Position numbers and translations under genes: made by a program | Assembly: GCF_001571325.1 (NCBI RefSeq) | Contig: NZ_BCTO01000021.1 | Location: 62,001 to 126,000 of the forward strand | Origin: Delftia tsuruhatensis NBRC 16741 | GTDB taxonomy: Bacteria > Pseudomonadota > Gammaproteobacteria > Burkholderiales > Burkholderiaceae_C | DNA length: 64,000 nt | Direction of reading: 5' to 3' | In this document: positions 16,751 through 25,325 of the stretch, piece by piece | Numbering within the stretch: position 1 is the first letter of the stretch | Layout: each line of letters starts with the position of its first letter | Notes under the pieces: model-generated | Told to the model about the DNA's origin: nothing | What the model saw: only the letters and a program-made list of their open reading frames with translations | The model's database searches: none

Positions 16751-19186
16751 TCAGAACCTCCCCACCGTTGCGGTGGAGCCCGTCGGCATGGTGACGGACG
16801 CTGCGGGCGCAGCAGGCGTGCCCGTGTGATTCGTCAAGGCCAGTGGAAGGCTGCGCGCAAGGCGCGCGGCGTTGAGCACCACCAGCAGCGAACTCAGTGC
16901 CATTCCCAGGCCGGCCACCCAGGCAGGCATGAAGCCCGCCAGGGCCAGTGGAATCGACACCGCGTTGTAAGCGGCAGCCCAGGCCATGTTCTGGCGCACC
17001 ACCTGCAGTGTGCGGCGCGACAACAGACATGCCTGGAGCACCAGTTCCAGGCTGTCGCCCAGAACAACGAAATCTGCGCGCGATTGTGCCAGCGGCACTG
17101 CTCTACCAAAAGCAAAAGAGACATGCGCTCCAGCTAAAACTGGGCCGTCGTTGAGGCCGTCGCCCACCATGGCCACATGGTGGCCGGCTGCCTGCGCCTG
17201 CTGCAGCCGCTCCAGCTTGTCCTGCGGGCTGCAGCCGCCGTGGGCCTGGGTGATGCCCACGCGCGCCGCCATGGCGCGTGCGGCGTCCTCGCGGTCGCCG
17301 GACAGCAGCATCACGGCGATGCCCTGCTTCCCGAGCGCCTGCACGACGGCGGCGGCCTCGGGCCGCACGTCCTCGCTGAGTACAAAGCGCGCCAGCGTAT
17401 GCCAGCCCTGTTCGGTCTGCTCGGCCAGCAACACGCCCTGCACGGGCTGCTCGCCCGCCACGCCCGCATGCAGGGCCGATCCCAGGCGCAGATGGCGGCG
17501 TCCTCCCGGGCCCTGCACCCAGGCGTCCAGGCCCAGGCCTGCCACTTCCTGCATGGTGTCCAGCTTCCAGTGCGTCGCGGCATGGGCGCCAGCCTGCGCG
17601 ATGGCGCGCGAGGCCGGGTGCATGGACTGGCGCGCCAGCAGCGCCGCCAGCGCCAGCACCTCGTCGGCATCCTCGCCGCGCGCAGACTCGAACGAGGACA
17701 GCGCCAGGCCGTCGCGTGTGAGCGTGCCGGTCTTGTCGAACACCAGGGTGTCCACGGCGGCCAGCGCTTCCAGGCCCTGCAGGTTGCGCACCAGCACGCC
17801 GCTGCGCGCCAGCGTGCCGGCGGCCGTGAGCATGGCCACGGGCGTGGCCAGCGACAGCGCGCAGGGGCAGGTGACGATGAGCACGGCCACGGCCACCATC
17901 ATGGCCTTGCCGGGATCGGTGGGCCACCACCAGATGGCAGCGCCCAGCGCGGCCAGCAGCACCACGACCAGGAAGGGCCGCGCCACCTTGTCGGCCAGCT
18001 GGGCCAGGCGCGGCTTTTGCAGCGAGGCGCTTTCCATGAGACCCACGATCTGGGCAAAGCGCGTGTCGGCCCCCACGCCGTCCACGCGCACATCGACCAC
18101 GGCGTCCAGGTTGTAGCTGCCGGCCGTGACGCTGTCGCCCTCGGCACGCAGCACGGGCGTGGACTCGCCCGTGAGCAGGGCCTCGTCGGCATGGGTGCGG
18201 CCGCGCACGATGGTGCCGTCGGCCGGGAAGGCCTCGCCGCTGAGCACGCGCACCAGGTCGCCGGCACGCAGGCGGCGCGTGGCCACGCGCTCGAAATGGC
18301 CGGCCGCGTTCTCGCGCAGCACGGCATCGGGCAGGCGATTCATCACGGCTTCCAGCGCGCCGGCCGTGCGGTCGCGCAGCCGCAGCTCCAGCCAGCGGCC
18401 GGACAGCAGGAAGAAGACGAACATGGTCAGCGAGTCGTAGAAGACTTCCTCGCCGAAGGGCCCCGAAGGATCGAAGGTGCCCAGCGAGCTGATCACGAAG
18501 GTGATCAGCATGCCCAGCGCCACGGGCAGATCCATGCTCACGCGGCGCTGGCGTATGTCGCGCAGCGCGCTGGAGAAAAAGGGTCCGCAGCAAAACAGCA
18601 CCACGGGCAGCGAGATGACCCAGGAGGCCCAGCGCAGCAGCGTCTCCATCTCCTGCGACAGGTCGCCGGGGCGGGCCACGTAGGCGGGCCACGCATACAT
18701 CATCACCTGCATCATGCAAAAGCCGGCCACCAGCCAGCGCCACAGTGCACGGCGGCTTTCGGCCTGGCGGCGCTCGCGCGCAAAGGCATCGCGCGCAGGA
18801 AGCGCCTGGTAGCCGGCGCGCCGCACGGCCTCCATCCACTGGGACGGAAGCACCTGCTCGTGGCGCCAGGTGACTCGCGCGCGGCGCGTGGCTGCGCTGA
18901 CTTCGGCCTTCTCCACCCCGGGCACGGCCCGCAGCGCATCCTCGATGGTCAGCGCGCATGCGGCACAGTGCATGCCCTCCAGAACGACGTGCGAATCCCA
19001 AGCAGGGAAATCGGTGGGTTCTTTGGAAGGGTCGGCGGGAGTTGCGGGGCCTGCGGGCCGTCCGAACGAACTCCACTCCTGCGGATCATCCAGCAGTCGG
19101 GCCGTGGCCTGCTGCGAGGGCGAGAGACCTGAATCAGGCGCCGCCACCGCCGCCTCGCTGGATGGGGCTGCAATGGTGTGGGGCAT
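16751..19186 (-). CDS. ccoI: Copper-translocating P1B-type ATPase CcoI
   Basis: Exports copper to the periplasm for the cbb3 oxidase CuB centre. The 811-residue protein has an N-terminal heavy-metal domain with GMHCAAC (cysteines 74 and 77) after a non-conserved 60-residue leader. Next come eight predicted helices, TGES (339-342), the ion site CPC (440-442), the phosphorylation motif DKTGT (484-488), an HP locus (SMHP, about 521) and GDGLND (675-680). All catalytic motifs are intact. An ATG at 19186 is chosen; a 14-residue extension is possible. An FNR box at 19222-19235 and a TACGCT -10 predict a start of transcription almost at the ATG. ccoS follows after 2 bases. Confidence 0.94.
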   Translation of the reverse strand: MPHTIAAPSSEAAVAAPDSGLSPSQQATARLLDDPQEWSSFGRPAGPATPADPSKEPTDFPAWDSHVVLEGMHCAACALTIEDALRAVPGVEKAEVSAATRRARVTWRHEQVLPSQWMEAVRRAGYQALPARDAFARERRQAESRRALWRWLVAGFCMMQVMMYAWPAYVARPGDLSQEMETLLRWASWVISLPVVLFCCGPFFSSALRDIRQRRVSMDLPVALGMLITFVISSLGTFDPSGPFGEEVFYDSLTMFVFFLLSGRWLELRLRDRTAGALEAVMNRLPDAVLRENAAGHFERVATRRLRAGDLVRVLSGEAFPADGTIVRGRTHADEALLTGESTPVLRAEGDSVTAGSYNLDAVVDVRVDGVGADTRFAQIVGLMESASLQKPRLAQLADKVARPFLVVVLLAALGAAIWWWPTDPGKAMMVAVAVLIVTCPCALSLATPVAMLTAAGTLARSGVLVRNLQGLEALAAVDTLVFDKTGTLTRDGLALSSFESARGEDADEVLALAALLARQSMHPASRAIAQAGAHAATHWKLDTMQEVAGLGLDAWVQGPGGRRHLRLGSALHAGVAGEQPVQGVLLAEQTEQGWHTLARFVLSEDVRPEAAAVVQALGKQGIAVMLLSGDREDAARAMAARVGITQAHGGCSPQDKLERLQQAQAAGHHVAMVGDGLNDGPVLAGAHVSFAFGRAVPLAQSRADFVVLGDSLELVLQACLLSRRTLQVVRQNMAWAAAYNAVSIPLALAGFMPAWVAGLGMALSSLLVVLNAARLARSLPLALTNHTGTPAAPAASVTMPTGSTATVGRF

Positions 19187-19193
19187 GGTTCTT

Positions 19194-19199
19194 AGCGTA
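19194..19199 (-). promoter_or_regulatory. Candidate -10 of ccoI
   Basis: TACGCT on the minus strand, 32 bases downstream of the FNR box centre. It predicts a transcription start at 19187-19188, one or two bases before the ccoI ATG, and hence a leaderless mRNA. Confidence 0.5.
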
Positions 19200-19221
19200 A
19201 TCGGGGGGCATGATAAGCGTA

Positions 19222-19235
19222 TTGACATTAATCAA
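19222..19235. promoter_or_regulatory. FNR/ANR box shared by ccoI and the uspA-like gene
   Basis: TTGAC-ATTA-ATCAA lies between the divergent genes. On the plus side a TATGCT -10 (19257-19262) is spaced for activation at about -41. On the minus side TACGCT (19199-19194) has the mirror-image spacing. One dimer site could therefore activate both promoters. Confidence 0.82.
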
Positions 19236-19302
19236 CCGTTAACTCATGGTTGGGTCTATGCTGACTTCGTCCCACCCATCAGCACACACGAAAGGAGCAC
19301 GC

Positions 19303-19746
19303 ATGTACAACCGCATCCTGATCGCCACCGACGGTTCCGAGCTTTCCGACAAGGCCGTGGACAGCGGCCTGGGCCTTGCCGCCTTGTGCGGCGCCAGCGT
19401 GATCGTCGTCAAGGTGGTCCAGCACTACCCGCGCAGCTACTTCGAAGGCGGCGAAACCGTGGATCTCAAGCAGATCGAACGCATCGAAGGCCAGTGGACG
19501 GCCAACGCGCAGACCGTGCTGGATGCCATCCACGCCAAGGGCCAGGCGCTCAAGGTCCACGTGACCACGGAGATCGTCAAGTCCGACCTGGTGGCCGAAA
19601 GCGTGATCGACGTGGCCAAGCGCCGCGACTGCGACCTCATCGTCATGGCCTCGCACGGCCGCAAGGGCCTGCAGCGCCTGCTGCTGGGCAGCGAGACGCA
19701 GCACGTGCTCACGCACACCCACATTCCCGTGCTGGTACTGCGCTGA
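19303..19746 (+). CDS. Universal stress protein (UspA family)
   Basis: A 147-residue cytoplasmic protein. The N-terminus MYNRILIATDGSELSDKA and the C-terminal nucleotide-binding loop HGRKGLQRLLLGS, followed by HTHIPVLVLR, are typical of ATP-binding UspA-type proteins; the first glycine of the extended motif is alanine (MASHG). The ATG at 19303 has an AAAGGAG site. The FNR box and -10 just upstream suggest induction under low oxygen, as for usp genes in the anaerobic regulons of other bacteria. A strong terminator follows. Confidence 0.92.
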   Translation: MYNRILIATDGSELSDKAVDSGLGLAALCGASVIVVKVVQHYPRSYFEGGETVDLKQIERIEGQWTANAQTVLDAIHAKGQALKVHVTTEIVKSDLVAESVIDVAKRRDCDLIVMASHGRKGLQRLLLGSETQHVLTHTHIPVLVLR

Positions 19747-19780
19747 AGGGTAGCGGCAGCTTCGGCTTTCGCTGCACAAA

Positions 19781-19809
19781 AAAAGGCATCGGCGGCGCCG
19801 ATGCCTTTT
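19781..19809. terminator. Bidirectional terminator between usp and the matB-like gene
   Basis: Stem AAAAGGCATCGGC/GCCGATGCCTTTT with a 3-base loop, with A-run and T-run on the two sides. It serves both convergent genes. Confidence 0.9.
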
Positions 19810-19854
19810 GCTTTTTCAATCAGGCCAGGGCGCGACCCGCGCCTTGGCGACCAC

Positions 19855-21408
19855 TCAGGCGAACAACTGCTTGTGCTGGTCGCGCAGGAGATTCTTCTGC
19901 ACCTTGCCCATGGTGTTGCGCGGCAGCTCCTGCACCACGAAGCAGCGCTTGGGAATCTTGAAATTGGCCAGCTGGCCCTTGAGCGCATCGACCACCGCCT
20001 GGGGCTCGAGCGAAGCGCCAGGACGCGGCACCACCACCACCACGCCCACCTCGCCGAAGTCGGGGTGCGGCACGCCGACCAGGGCGCTTTCGGCCACGCC
20101 GGGCAGCTCATTGATGAAGCCTTCGATCTCGGCCGGATAGACGTTGTAGCCGCCCGAGATGATCAGGTCCTTGCTGCGGCCCACGATGCTCACATAGCCC
20201 CGCTCGTCGAGCTTGCCCACGTCGCCCGTGCGGAACCAGCCATCGGCCGTGAACTCCTCGGCCGTCTTCTCGGGCATGCGCCAGTAGCCCTTGAACACGT
20301 TGGGGCCGCGCACCTGGATGTTGCCGATCTCGCCCACGGCCACCGGCTGGCCTGCGTCGTCCACGATGCGCACGCCCACGCCGGGCAGCGCAAAGCCCAC
20401 GGTGCCGGCGCGGCGCTCGGACTGGCCGCCGTTGCGGTCATCGGCACGGTAGGGGTTGGAGGTCAGCATGATGGTCTCGCTCATGCCGTAGCGCTCCAGG
20501 ATGACGTGGCCGGTGCGCTCCTGCCAGTCGCGGTGCGTCTCCACCAGCATGGGTGCCGAGCCCGAGATGAACAGCCGCATGTGGGCCGCCGCCTCGCGCG
20601 TGAGCCGCGCATCGGCCAGCATGCGCACGTAGAGCGTGGGCACGCCCATGAAGACGGTGGCATCACGCATGCGCGAGATCACCGTGCCGGGTTCGAACCT
20701 GGCCAGCCAGATCATGGGACTGCCGTTGAGCAGCGCGCCATGGATGGCCACGAACAGGCCGTGCACATGGAAGATGGGCAGCGCGTGGATGAGCACGTCG
20801 CCGTCCTGCCAGCCCCAGTAGTCCTTGAGCGTCTCGGCGTTGGACAGCATGTTGCCGTGCGTGAGCATCGCCCCCTTGCTGCGGCCCGTGGTGCCGCTGG
20901 TGTAGAGGATGGCGGCCAGGTCGTCCTCGCCGCGCTCCACCACCTCTTGCTCGTCGCCATGGTGGGCGGCGCGCTCCAGCAGCGTGCCGCTGCGGTCGTC
21001 GCCCAGGGTGTAGACATGGGCCACGCCCGAGGTGAAGGCGATCTTGGACACCCAGCCGAAATTGGCCGGCGTGCAGACCACGACGGCGGGCTCGGCATTG
21101 CCCACGAAGTACTCGATCTCGGCGGCCTGGTAGGCGGTGTTCAGCGGCAGAAAGACATGGCCGCTGCGCAGCGTGGCCAGGTAGAGCATCAGCGCTTCCA
21201 CCGATTTGTCCACTTGCACGGCGATGCGGCTGGCGGGCGGCAGCTGCAGCGACTGCAGCAGGTTGGCCATGCGCGCGCTGCCACGGTCCAGGTCGGCCCA
21301 GCTGTAGAACAGGCTGGCGCCGTCAGCGCCTATGGCCTCTACGGCCCACTTTTGCAGATCCTGGGGAAAGGCGGCGCGCAAGGCAGCGAACAGATTGCGG
21401 TTGGTCAT
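19855..21408 (-). CDS. matB: Malonyl-CoA synthetase (MatB-like AMP-forming ligase)
   Basis: Adenylate-forming ligase that attaches CoA to malonate or a related short dicarboxylate. The 517-residue protein has the AMP-binding motif LYTSGTTGRSKGAMLTHGN, the YGMSETIM segment, GWFRTGDVGKLDERGY, and the late NTMGKVQKNLL catalytic lysine motif. Overall sequence and length resemble MatB of rhizobia. The ATG at 21408 gives the family start; longer in-frame extensions run into the CoA-transferase gene. The neighbouring GntR regulator and malonyl-CoA decarboxylase support the malonate assignment. Methylmalonate is a possible alternative. Confidence 0.85.
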   Translation of the reverse strand: MTNRNLFAALRAAFPQDLQKWAVEAIGADGASLFYSWADLDRGSARMANLLQSLQLPPASRIAVQVDKSVEALMLYLATLRSGHVFLPLNTAYQAAEIEYFVGNAEPAVVVCTPANFGWVSKIAFTSGVAHVYTLGDDRSGTLLERAAHHGDEQEVVERGEDDLAAILYTSGTTGRSKGAMLTHGNMLSNAETLKDYWGWQDGDVLIHALPIFHVHGLFVAIHGALLNGSPMIWLARFEPGTVISRMRDATVFMGVPTLYVRMLADARLTREAAAHMRLFISGSAPMLVETHRDWQERTGHVILERYGMSETIMLTSNPYRADDRNGGQSERRAGTVGFALPGVGVRIVDDAGQPVAVGEIGNIQVRGPNVFKGYWRMPEKTAEEFTADGWFRTGDVGKLDERGYVSIVGRSKDLIISGGYNVYPAEIEGFINELPGVAESALVGVPHPDFGEVGVVVVVPRPGASLEPQAVVDALKGQLANFKIPKRCFVVQELPRNTMGKVQKNLLRDQHKQLFA

Positions 21409-21451
21409 GGCTGTGAAGAAGAAGGAAGAATCCGCTGGGGACCGGGAAATC

Positions 21452-22660
21452 TCAGGCACGTTCATGGATTGGCGAAGGCGGCGCCACGGACAGCTCGCGC
21501 AGGATGCGCTCGCGGTCCGCGTCCAGCGCGGGCGGCTGCCTGCGCACCAGGGGCTGGCCGAGCGAGGACTGCAAGGGATTGCCCGCCACGCGCAGCGTCT
21601 GGCCGCTGGGGGTCTGCACCTGGGCCAGCATGCCGCGCTCGCGCACCTGGGGGTGCTCGACGATGTCGGCCACGCTGTTGTACTCCCCCGCCGGGATGCC
21701 ATTATCAGTGAGCAACCCCAGCCAATGCGCCCTGGGACTGTCCCGCAGGCGCGCCTGCAGCGCGGCCTTGAGCTCGGCCTGGTGCTCGCAGCGCAGGGCA
21801 TTGCCGGCAAAGCGCGCGTCCTCGGCCAGTTCGGGCAATTGCAGCAGGCCGCAGAGCTTGCGAAACAGCGCATCGCTGCCCACGGCGATGACGAACCAGC
21901 CGTCCTGCGCCGCGAACACATCGAAGGGCGCCATGGAGGGATGCCGCGTGCCGATAGGCCCCGGCACGCTGCCCAGCGCGCCCAGGCGGGCCACGGGGTT
22001 CTCCAGCAAGGCCACCTGGCAGTCGAGCATGGAGACATCGACGCGCTCGCCCTGCCCCGTGCGCGAGCGGCGCATCAAGGCCGCCTGTGTGCCGATGACC
22101 GCGTACAGGCCCGCGCCCAGGTCGCCGATGGACACGCCCACGCGGCAGGGCCCGGCGTCCGGGTGGCCGGTCACGCTCATCATGCCGCTCATGGCCTGCA
22201 CCACCATGTCGTAGGCGGGAAAGCCGCTGTAGGGCCCCGTCTGGCCAAAGCCAGAGACCGAGGTCATCACCAGCCGGGGATGGCGTGCATGCAGGGTCTC
22301 CCAGCCATAGCCGAGCTTGTCCATGGTGCCGGGGCGAAAGTTCTCGACCAGCACATCGGCGCCTTGCAGCAGGCGCTCGAAGACCTCGCGGTCCTGGGGC
22401 TGCTTGAGGTCCAGCGCAATCGACTCCTTGTTGCGATTGACCGAGAGGAAATAGGCCGAGCCCCCGTCCACGAACGGTCCGATGCCGCGCGCATCGTCGC
22501 CCGTGCCGGGCTGCTCCACCTTGATCACGCGCGCGCCCAGGTCGGCCAGCATCTGCGTGCACATGGGGCCGGCCAGCACGCGCGTGAGGTCGATGACGGT
22601 AAGGCCTTCCAGCGGCAGGCCCGTAGCTTGTTCATTCATGGTTTGCTCATTCATATTCAC
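21452..22660 (-). CDS. CaiB/BaiF family CoA-transferase
   Basis: Formyl-CoA-transferase-type enzyme, 402 residues. The N-terminus has LEGLTVIDLTRVLAGPMCTQ and LADLGARVIKVEQPG, followed by LLQGADVLVENFRPGTMDKLG, all class III CoA-transferase signatures; the catalytic Asp is expected in the PAYDMVVQAMSG region. Such enzymes move CoA between carboxylic acids without ATP. The donor and acceptor are unknown; with matB and malonyl-CoA decarboxylase nearby, a dicarboxylate such as malonate is plausible. A GTG at 22660 overlaps the upstream stop (GTGA), suggesting coupling; an ATG at 22654 is the alternative. Confidence 0.88.
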   Translation of the reverse strand: MNMNEQTMNEQATGLPLEGLTVIDLTRVLAGPMCTQMLADLGARVIKVEQPGTGDDARGIGPFVDGGSAYFLSVNRNKESIALDLKQPQDREVFERLLQGADVLVENFRPGTMDKLGYGWETLHARHPRLVMTSVSGFGQTGPYSGFPAYDMVVQAMSGMMSVTGHPDAGPCRVGVSIGDLGAGLYAVIGTQAALMRRSRTGQGERVDVSMLDCQVALLENPVARLGALGSVPGPIGTRHPSMAPFDVFAAQDGWFVIAVGSDALFRKLCGLLQLPELAEDARFAGNALRCEHQAELKAALQARLRDSPRAHWLGLLTDNGIPAGEYNSVADIVEHPQVRERGMLAQVQTPSGQTLRVAGNPLQSSLGQPLVRRQPPALDADRERILRELSVAPPSPIHERA

Positions 22661-23625
22661 TGCAATCCGGCGCCGGAACGCTGGGTCAGGGCCTTGGACT
22701 CCTGCCCTTCCTTCAGGGCCCAGGCACGGAATTCCTCTAGGGATGCCGAGGGCGCGGCCAGATTGCCCTGCTTGGCCAGCCTGGCCTTCACATCGGGGTC
22801 TTCCAGCGCCTTGGTGCTGGCATCGAACAGCTTCTTCGCCACGTCCTCGGGCAGACCCGCCGGGGCGAACAGGCCGAACCAGAACGTGTAGTCAAAGCCC
22901 GGCACGCCGGACTCCTTCATGCCCGGCAGATCGGGGAACAGCGGCGAGCGTTCGGCCGTGCTCACGGCCAGCATGCGCAGCTTGCCCGCCTGGGCCAGCG
23001 GCAGCACCGAGGGCGGCGTGCCGAAGGTCAGGTCCACATCGCCAGCGGCCACGGCCTGTATCGATGGCGCCCCGCCCTTGAACGGCACATGCAGCATGCG
23101 CAGGCCGCCGCTGGCACCCGCAAACGACAGCGTGGCCAGGTGCGTGATCACGCCTGCGCCCGAGGAGGAATAGCTGAGCTTGTCGGGCTGGCTGCGCGCC
23201 AGCGCCACCAGATCGCCCACGCTCTGGCCCGGAAAATCCTTGCGCACGGCCAGCAGCATGGGGGCCGAACTCCAGCGCGTGATGCCCGTGAAATTGCGCG
23301 CGCCCTCATAGCGAGCGCTCTTGTAGAGCAGCTGGTCCGAGCCATAGATGTTGGCGCTGCCCAGCAGCAGCGTGTAGCCGTCGGGCGCTGCACGCGCCAC
23401 ATGCTCGGAAGCCAGCGTGGTGCCGGCGCCCGGGCGGTTGTCCACCAGCAGGGGCTGGCCCAGGATCTTGCCGACCTTGTCGGCCACGATGCGCGCCACC
23501 GCGTCGGCACCGCCGCCGGGCGGAAATCCCACGACCAGCGTGACGGGCCGGGCGGGATAGGACTGGGCCATCGCGCCACCGGCCAATCCGGCCAGCAGCA
23601 ACGACAGTGCAAAACGCTTGAACAT
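22657..23625 (-). CDS. Bug/TctC-family periplasmic solute-binding protein
   Basis: A 322-residue exported protein. A signal peptide (MFKRFALSLLLAGLAGGAMAQ) is followed by SYPARPVTLVVGFPPGGGAD and by the NRPGAGTTLASE motif, both standard for Bug receptors that bind small organic acids. No TctA/TctB membrane partners are in the window. It overlaps the CoA-transferase start by four bases, which suggests it binds the acid that the downstream enzymes activate. The start is set by an AGGAGA site before 23625. Confidence 0.92.
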   Translation of the reverse strand: MFKRFALSLLLAGLAGGAMAQSYPARPVTLVVGFPPGGGADAVARIVADKVGKILGQPLLVDNRPGAGTTLASEHVARAAPDGYTLLLGSANIYGSDQLLYKSARYEGARNFTGITRWSSAPMLLAVRKDFPGQSVGDLVALARSQPDKLSYSSSGAGVITHLATLSFAGASGGLRMLHVPFKGGAPSIQAVAAGDVDLTFGTPPSVLPLAQAGKLRMLAVSTAERSPLFPDLPGMKESGVPGFDYTFWFGLFAPAGLPEDVAKKLFDASTKALEDPDVKARLAKQGNLAAPSASLEEFRAWALKEGQESKALTQRSGAGLQ

Positions 23626-23646
23626 GGCTTGTCTCCTGTTTATTGA

Positions 23647-23770
23647 TACCCCCTGAGTCGCTGCGCGCCTTCCCCCAAAGGGGGACGACACCCTCGGTGC
23701 GGGAGCGGTCCTTCCTCGGTGTCCCCGAGTTGGGCCGCGCCGGTTCCGTGGGCTGTGGGCGGTAGGCAGC
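23647..23770 (+). repeat. Chromosomal intergenic repeat, copy 1
   Basis: GC-rich intergenic sequence starting CCCCCTGAGTCGCTGCGCG, continuing through CTTCCCCCAAAGGGGGACGACACCCT and a TCCTCGGTGTCCC segment to GGGCCGCGCCGG. It shares its order of blocks with copies at 36303-36444 (inverted) and 38030-38145, but its 3' half is more degraded. Confidence 0.7.
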
Positions 23771-23807
23771 ACCACGGGCAATCTGCGTGTATGCGGGAGG
23801 ATGCGGT

Positions 23808-24557
23808 TCAGCGCCCCTTGAACTCCGGGCTGCGTTTCTCGCGCCAGGCCCGGCCGCCTTCCTGCAGGTCTTCGGAGGCGATGCTGCGCTGCACCTCGCG
23901 CGTGATCTCGGCCACGTCATGGCGGCCGCGCGCAATCAGGTTCAGGTGCTTTTTCATGCCGAACAAAGGGATGGGCGCCATGGCGGCCAGCGTGCCGGTG
24001 AGCTGGGCCACGGCCGCGTCGAAGGCGGCGGGTTCGGCCAGATGGGTGAGGAATCCGCAGGCCTTCATCTCCGGGGCCTGGATGCGCTCGCAGGTCAGGA
24101 ACAGCCGCTTGGCCGTGTCCAGGCCCAGGCGCGAGACATAGCGCTCCAGCCCGCCCGCGTAGAAATGCAGGCCCAGGCGCGCGGCCGGCATGAACATTTC
24201 GGCCGCCGTGCTGCCCACGCGAAAGTCGCAGGCCAGGGCCATGTCGGTGGCACCGCCGTAGACGCCGCCGTGGATGGCGGCCACGGTCACGGCGCGGCAT
24301 TGCTCGATGGCGTCCACCATCTCGCCGAAGCTGCTGCCCTCGGTCTGGCTGCCTTGGATCTCTGATATATCATAGCCACTGCAAAAGTACTTGCCCTCGC
24401 TGCGCAGCACCACCACGCGCACATCGTCGCGGCGGTTGATAAGCTCCACATGCGCGACCAGCGTGCCCAGGTCTTCGGGGGCCAGCTTGTTGGCCGCTTC
24501 GGGGCGCTGCAGCGTGATGGTGGCCAGGTGATCCTGGATGTCGAGTCTGGGTGTCAT
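23808..24557 (-). CDS. Enoyl-CoA hydratase/isomerase family protein
   Basis: A 249-residue crotonase-fold protein. Oxyanion-hole regions are visible in GKYFCSGYDISEIQ (about 55-68) and AAIHGGVYGGATDMALACDFR (about 95-115). The usual catalytic glutamates are not both obvious: the second-site region reads FMPAARLGLHFYAGG. The reaction could therefore differ from simple hydration. It is divergent from the GntR regulator with 39 bases between starts, so it is probably the first gene of the regulated unit leading to the Bug, CoA-transferase and matB genes. Confidence 0.85.
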   Translation of the reverse strand: MTPRLDIQDHLATITLQRPEAANKLAPEDLGTLVAHVELINRRDDVRVVVLRSEGKYFCSGYDISEIQGSQTEGSSFGEMVDAIEQCRAVTVAAIHGGVYGGATDMALACDFRVGSTAAEMFMPAARLGLHFYAGGLERYVSRLGLDTAKRLFLTCERIQAPEMKACGFLTHLAEPAAFDAAVAQLTGTLAAMAPIPLFGMKKHLNLIARGRHDVAEITREVQRSIASEDLQEGGRAWREKRSPEFKGR

Positions 24558-24574
24558 ATGTATCAGTCAATCAA

Positions 24575-24588
24575 TCAGATATATTTGA
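24575..24588. promoter_or_regulatory. Candidate GntR operator between echA-like gene and regulator
   Basis: TCAGATATATTTGA is an imperfect 14-bp palindrome (TCA-N-ATATAT-N-TGA) in a short AT-rich gap between two divergent start codons. This is the expected place for a site bound by the adjacent GntR regulator. Confidence 0.45.
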
Positions 24589-24596
24589 ATTAGAAA

Positions 24597-25313
24597 ATGC
24601 TTCCAGCCAAGCAGCCATTGGAGAAAACCCCGGCCACGTCCAGCCTGCAGGAGCGTATACGGCAATCGCTGGAAGACGAGCTGCGCTCAGGCGCCATGCA
24701 GCCCGGCGACGCCATCGACGAACCGGCCCTGTGCGAGCGCTTCGGCGCCTCGCGCACGCCCGTGCGCGAGGCGCTGCTGCTGCTGGTGGCCAAGGGGCTG
24801 GTGGAGATCGTTCCGCGCTCGGGCATCTATGTGCGGCGCCTGGATGCGCGCGAGCTGGTGGCCATGATGGAAGGCCTGGCCGAGCTGGAAGGCGTGCTGG
24901 CCCGGCTGGCCGCCACGCGCATCCATGCGCAGCTGCGCGAGCGGCTGCAGGCGGCGCTGGCGCACACCGCCGCCTGCGCCCAGGCGCAGGATGCCCAAGG
25001 CTATGTGCAGGCCAACATGCAGCTGCACGAACTGATATACGAGGCCAGCGGCAACGACTTCATCGTGGAACAGACCCGGCTGCTGCGGCTGCGCATCACG
25101 CCCTACCGGGGCCGGATGTTCGAGAAGCCGGGCCGGCTGGCGCGCTCGCAGCAGGAGCACGTGGCCGTGGTGTCTGCGATCTGCGCGGGCCAGGCGGAGC
25201 TGGCCGCCGAGGCCATGCGCCAGCACATCTGCGCAGGCGGCAGCGCCTTCACCGACATGGTGCTGGGCGCGCCCGCAAGCGCAGGCTATGAACGCCCGCG
25301 CAAGCCGAGATAG
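24597..25313 (+). CDS. GntR-family regulator with FCD ligand domain
   Basis: A 238-residue FadR-type repressor. The N-terminal winged helix shows LQERIRQSLEDELRSG and FGASRTPVREALLLL with the usual GntR wing (EIVPRSGIYVRRLD). The FCD effector domain covers about 85-220 with metal-site histidines in MQLHELIYEASGN and a late HICAGG. Malonate operons of rhizobia are controlled by a GntR protein (MatR), which fits this neighbourhood. The inducer is inferred, not shown. Confidence 0.88.
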   Translation: MLPAKQPLEKTPATSSLQERIRQSLEDELRSGAMQPGDAIDEPALCERFGASRTPVREALLLLVAKGLVEIVPRSGIYVRRLDARELVAMMEGLAELEGVLARLAATRIHAQLRERLQAALAHTAACAQAQDAQGYVQANMQLHELIYEASGNDFIVEQTRLLRLRITPYRGRMFEKPGRLARSQQEHVAVVSAICAGQAELAAEAMRQHICAGGSAFTDMVLGAPASAGYERPRKPR

Positions 25314-25325
25314 CCCGAAGAGGGC

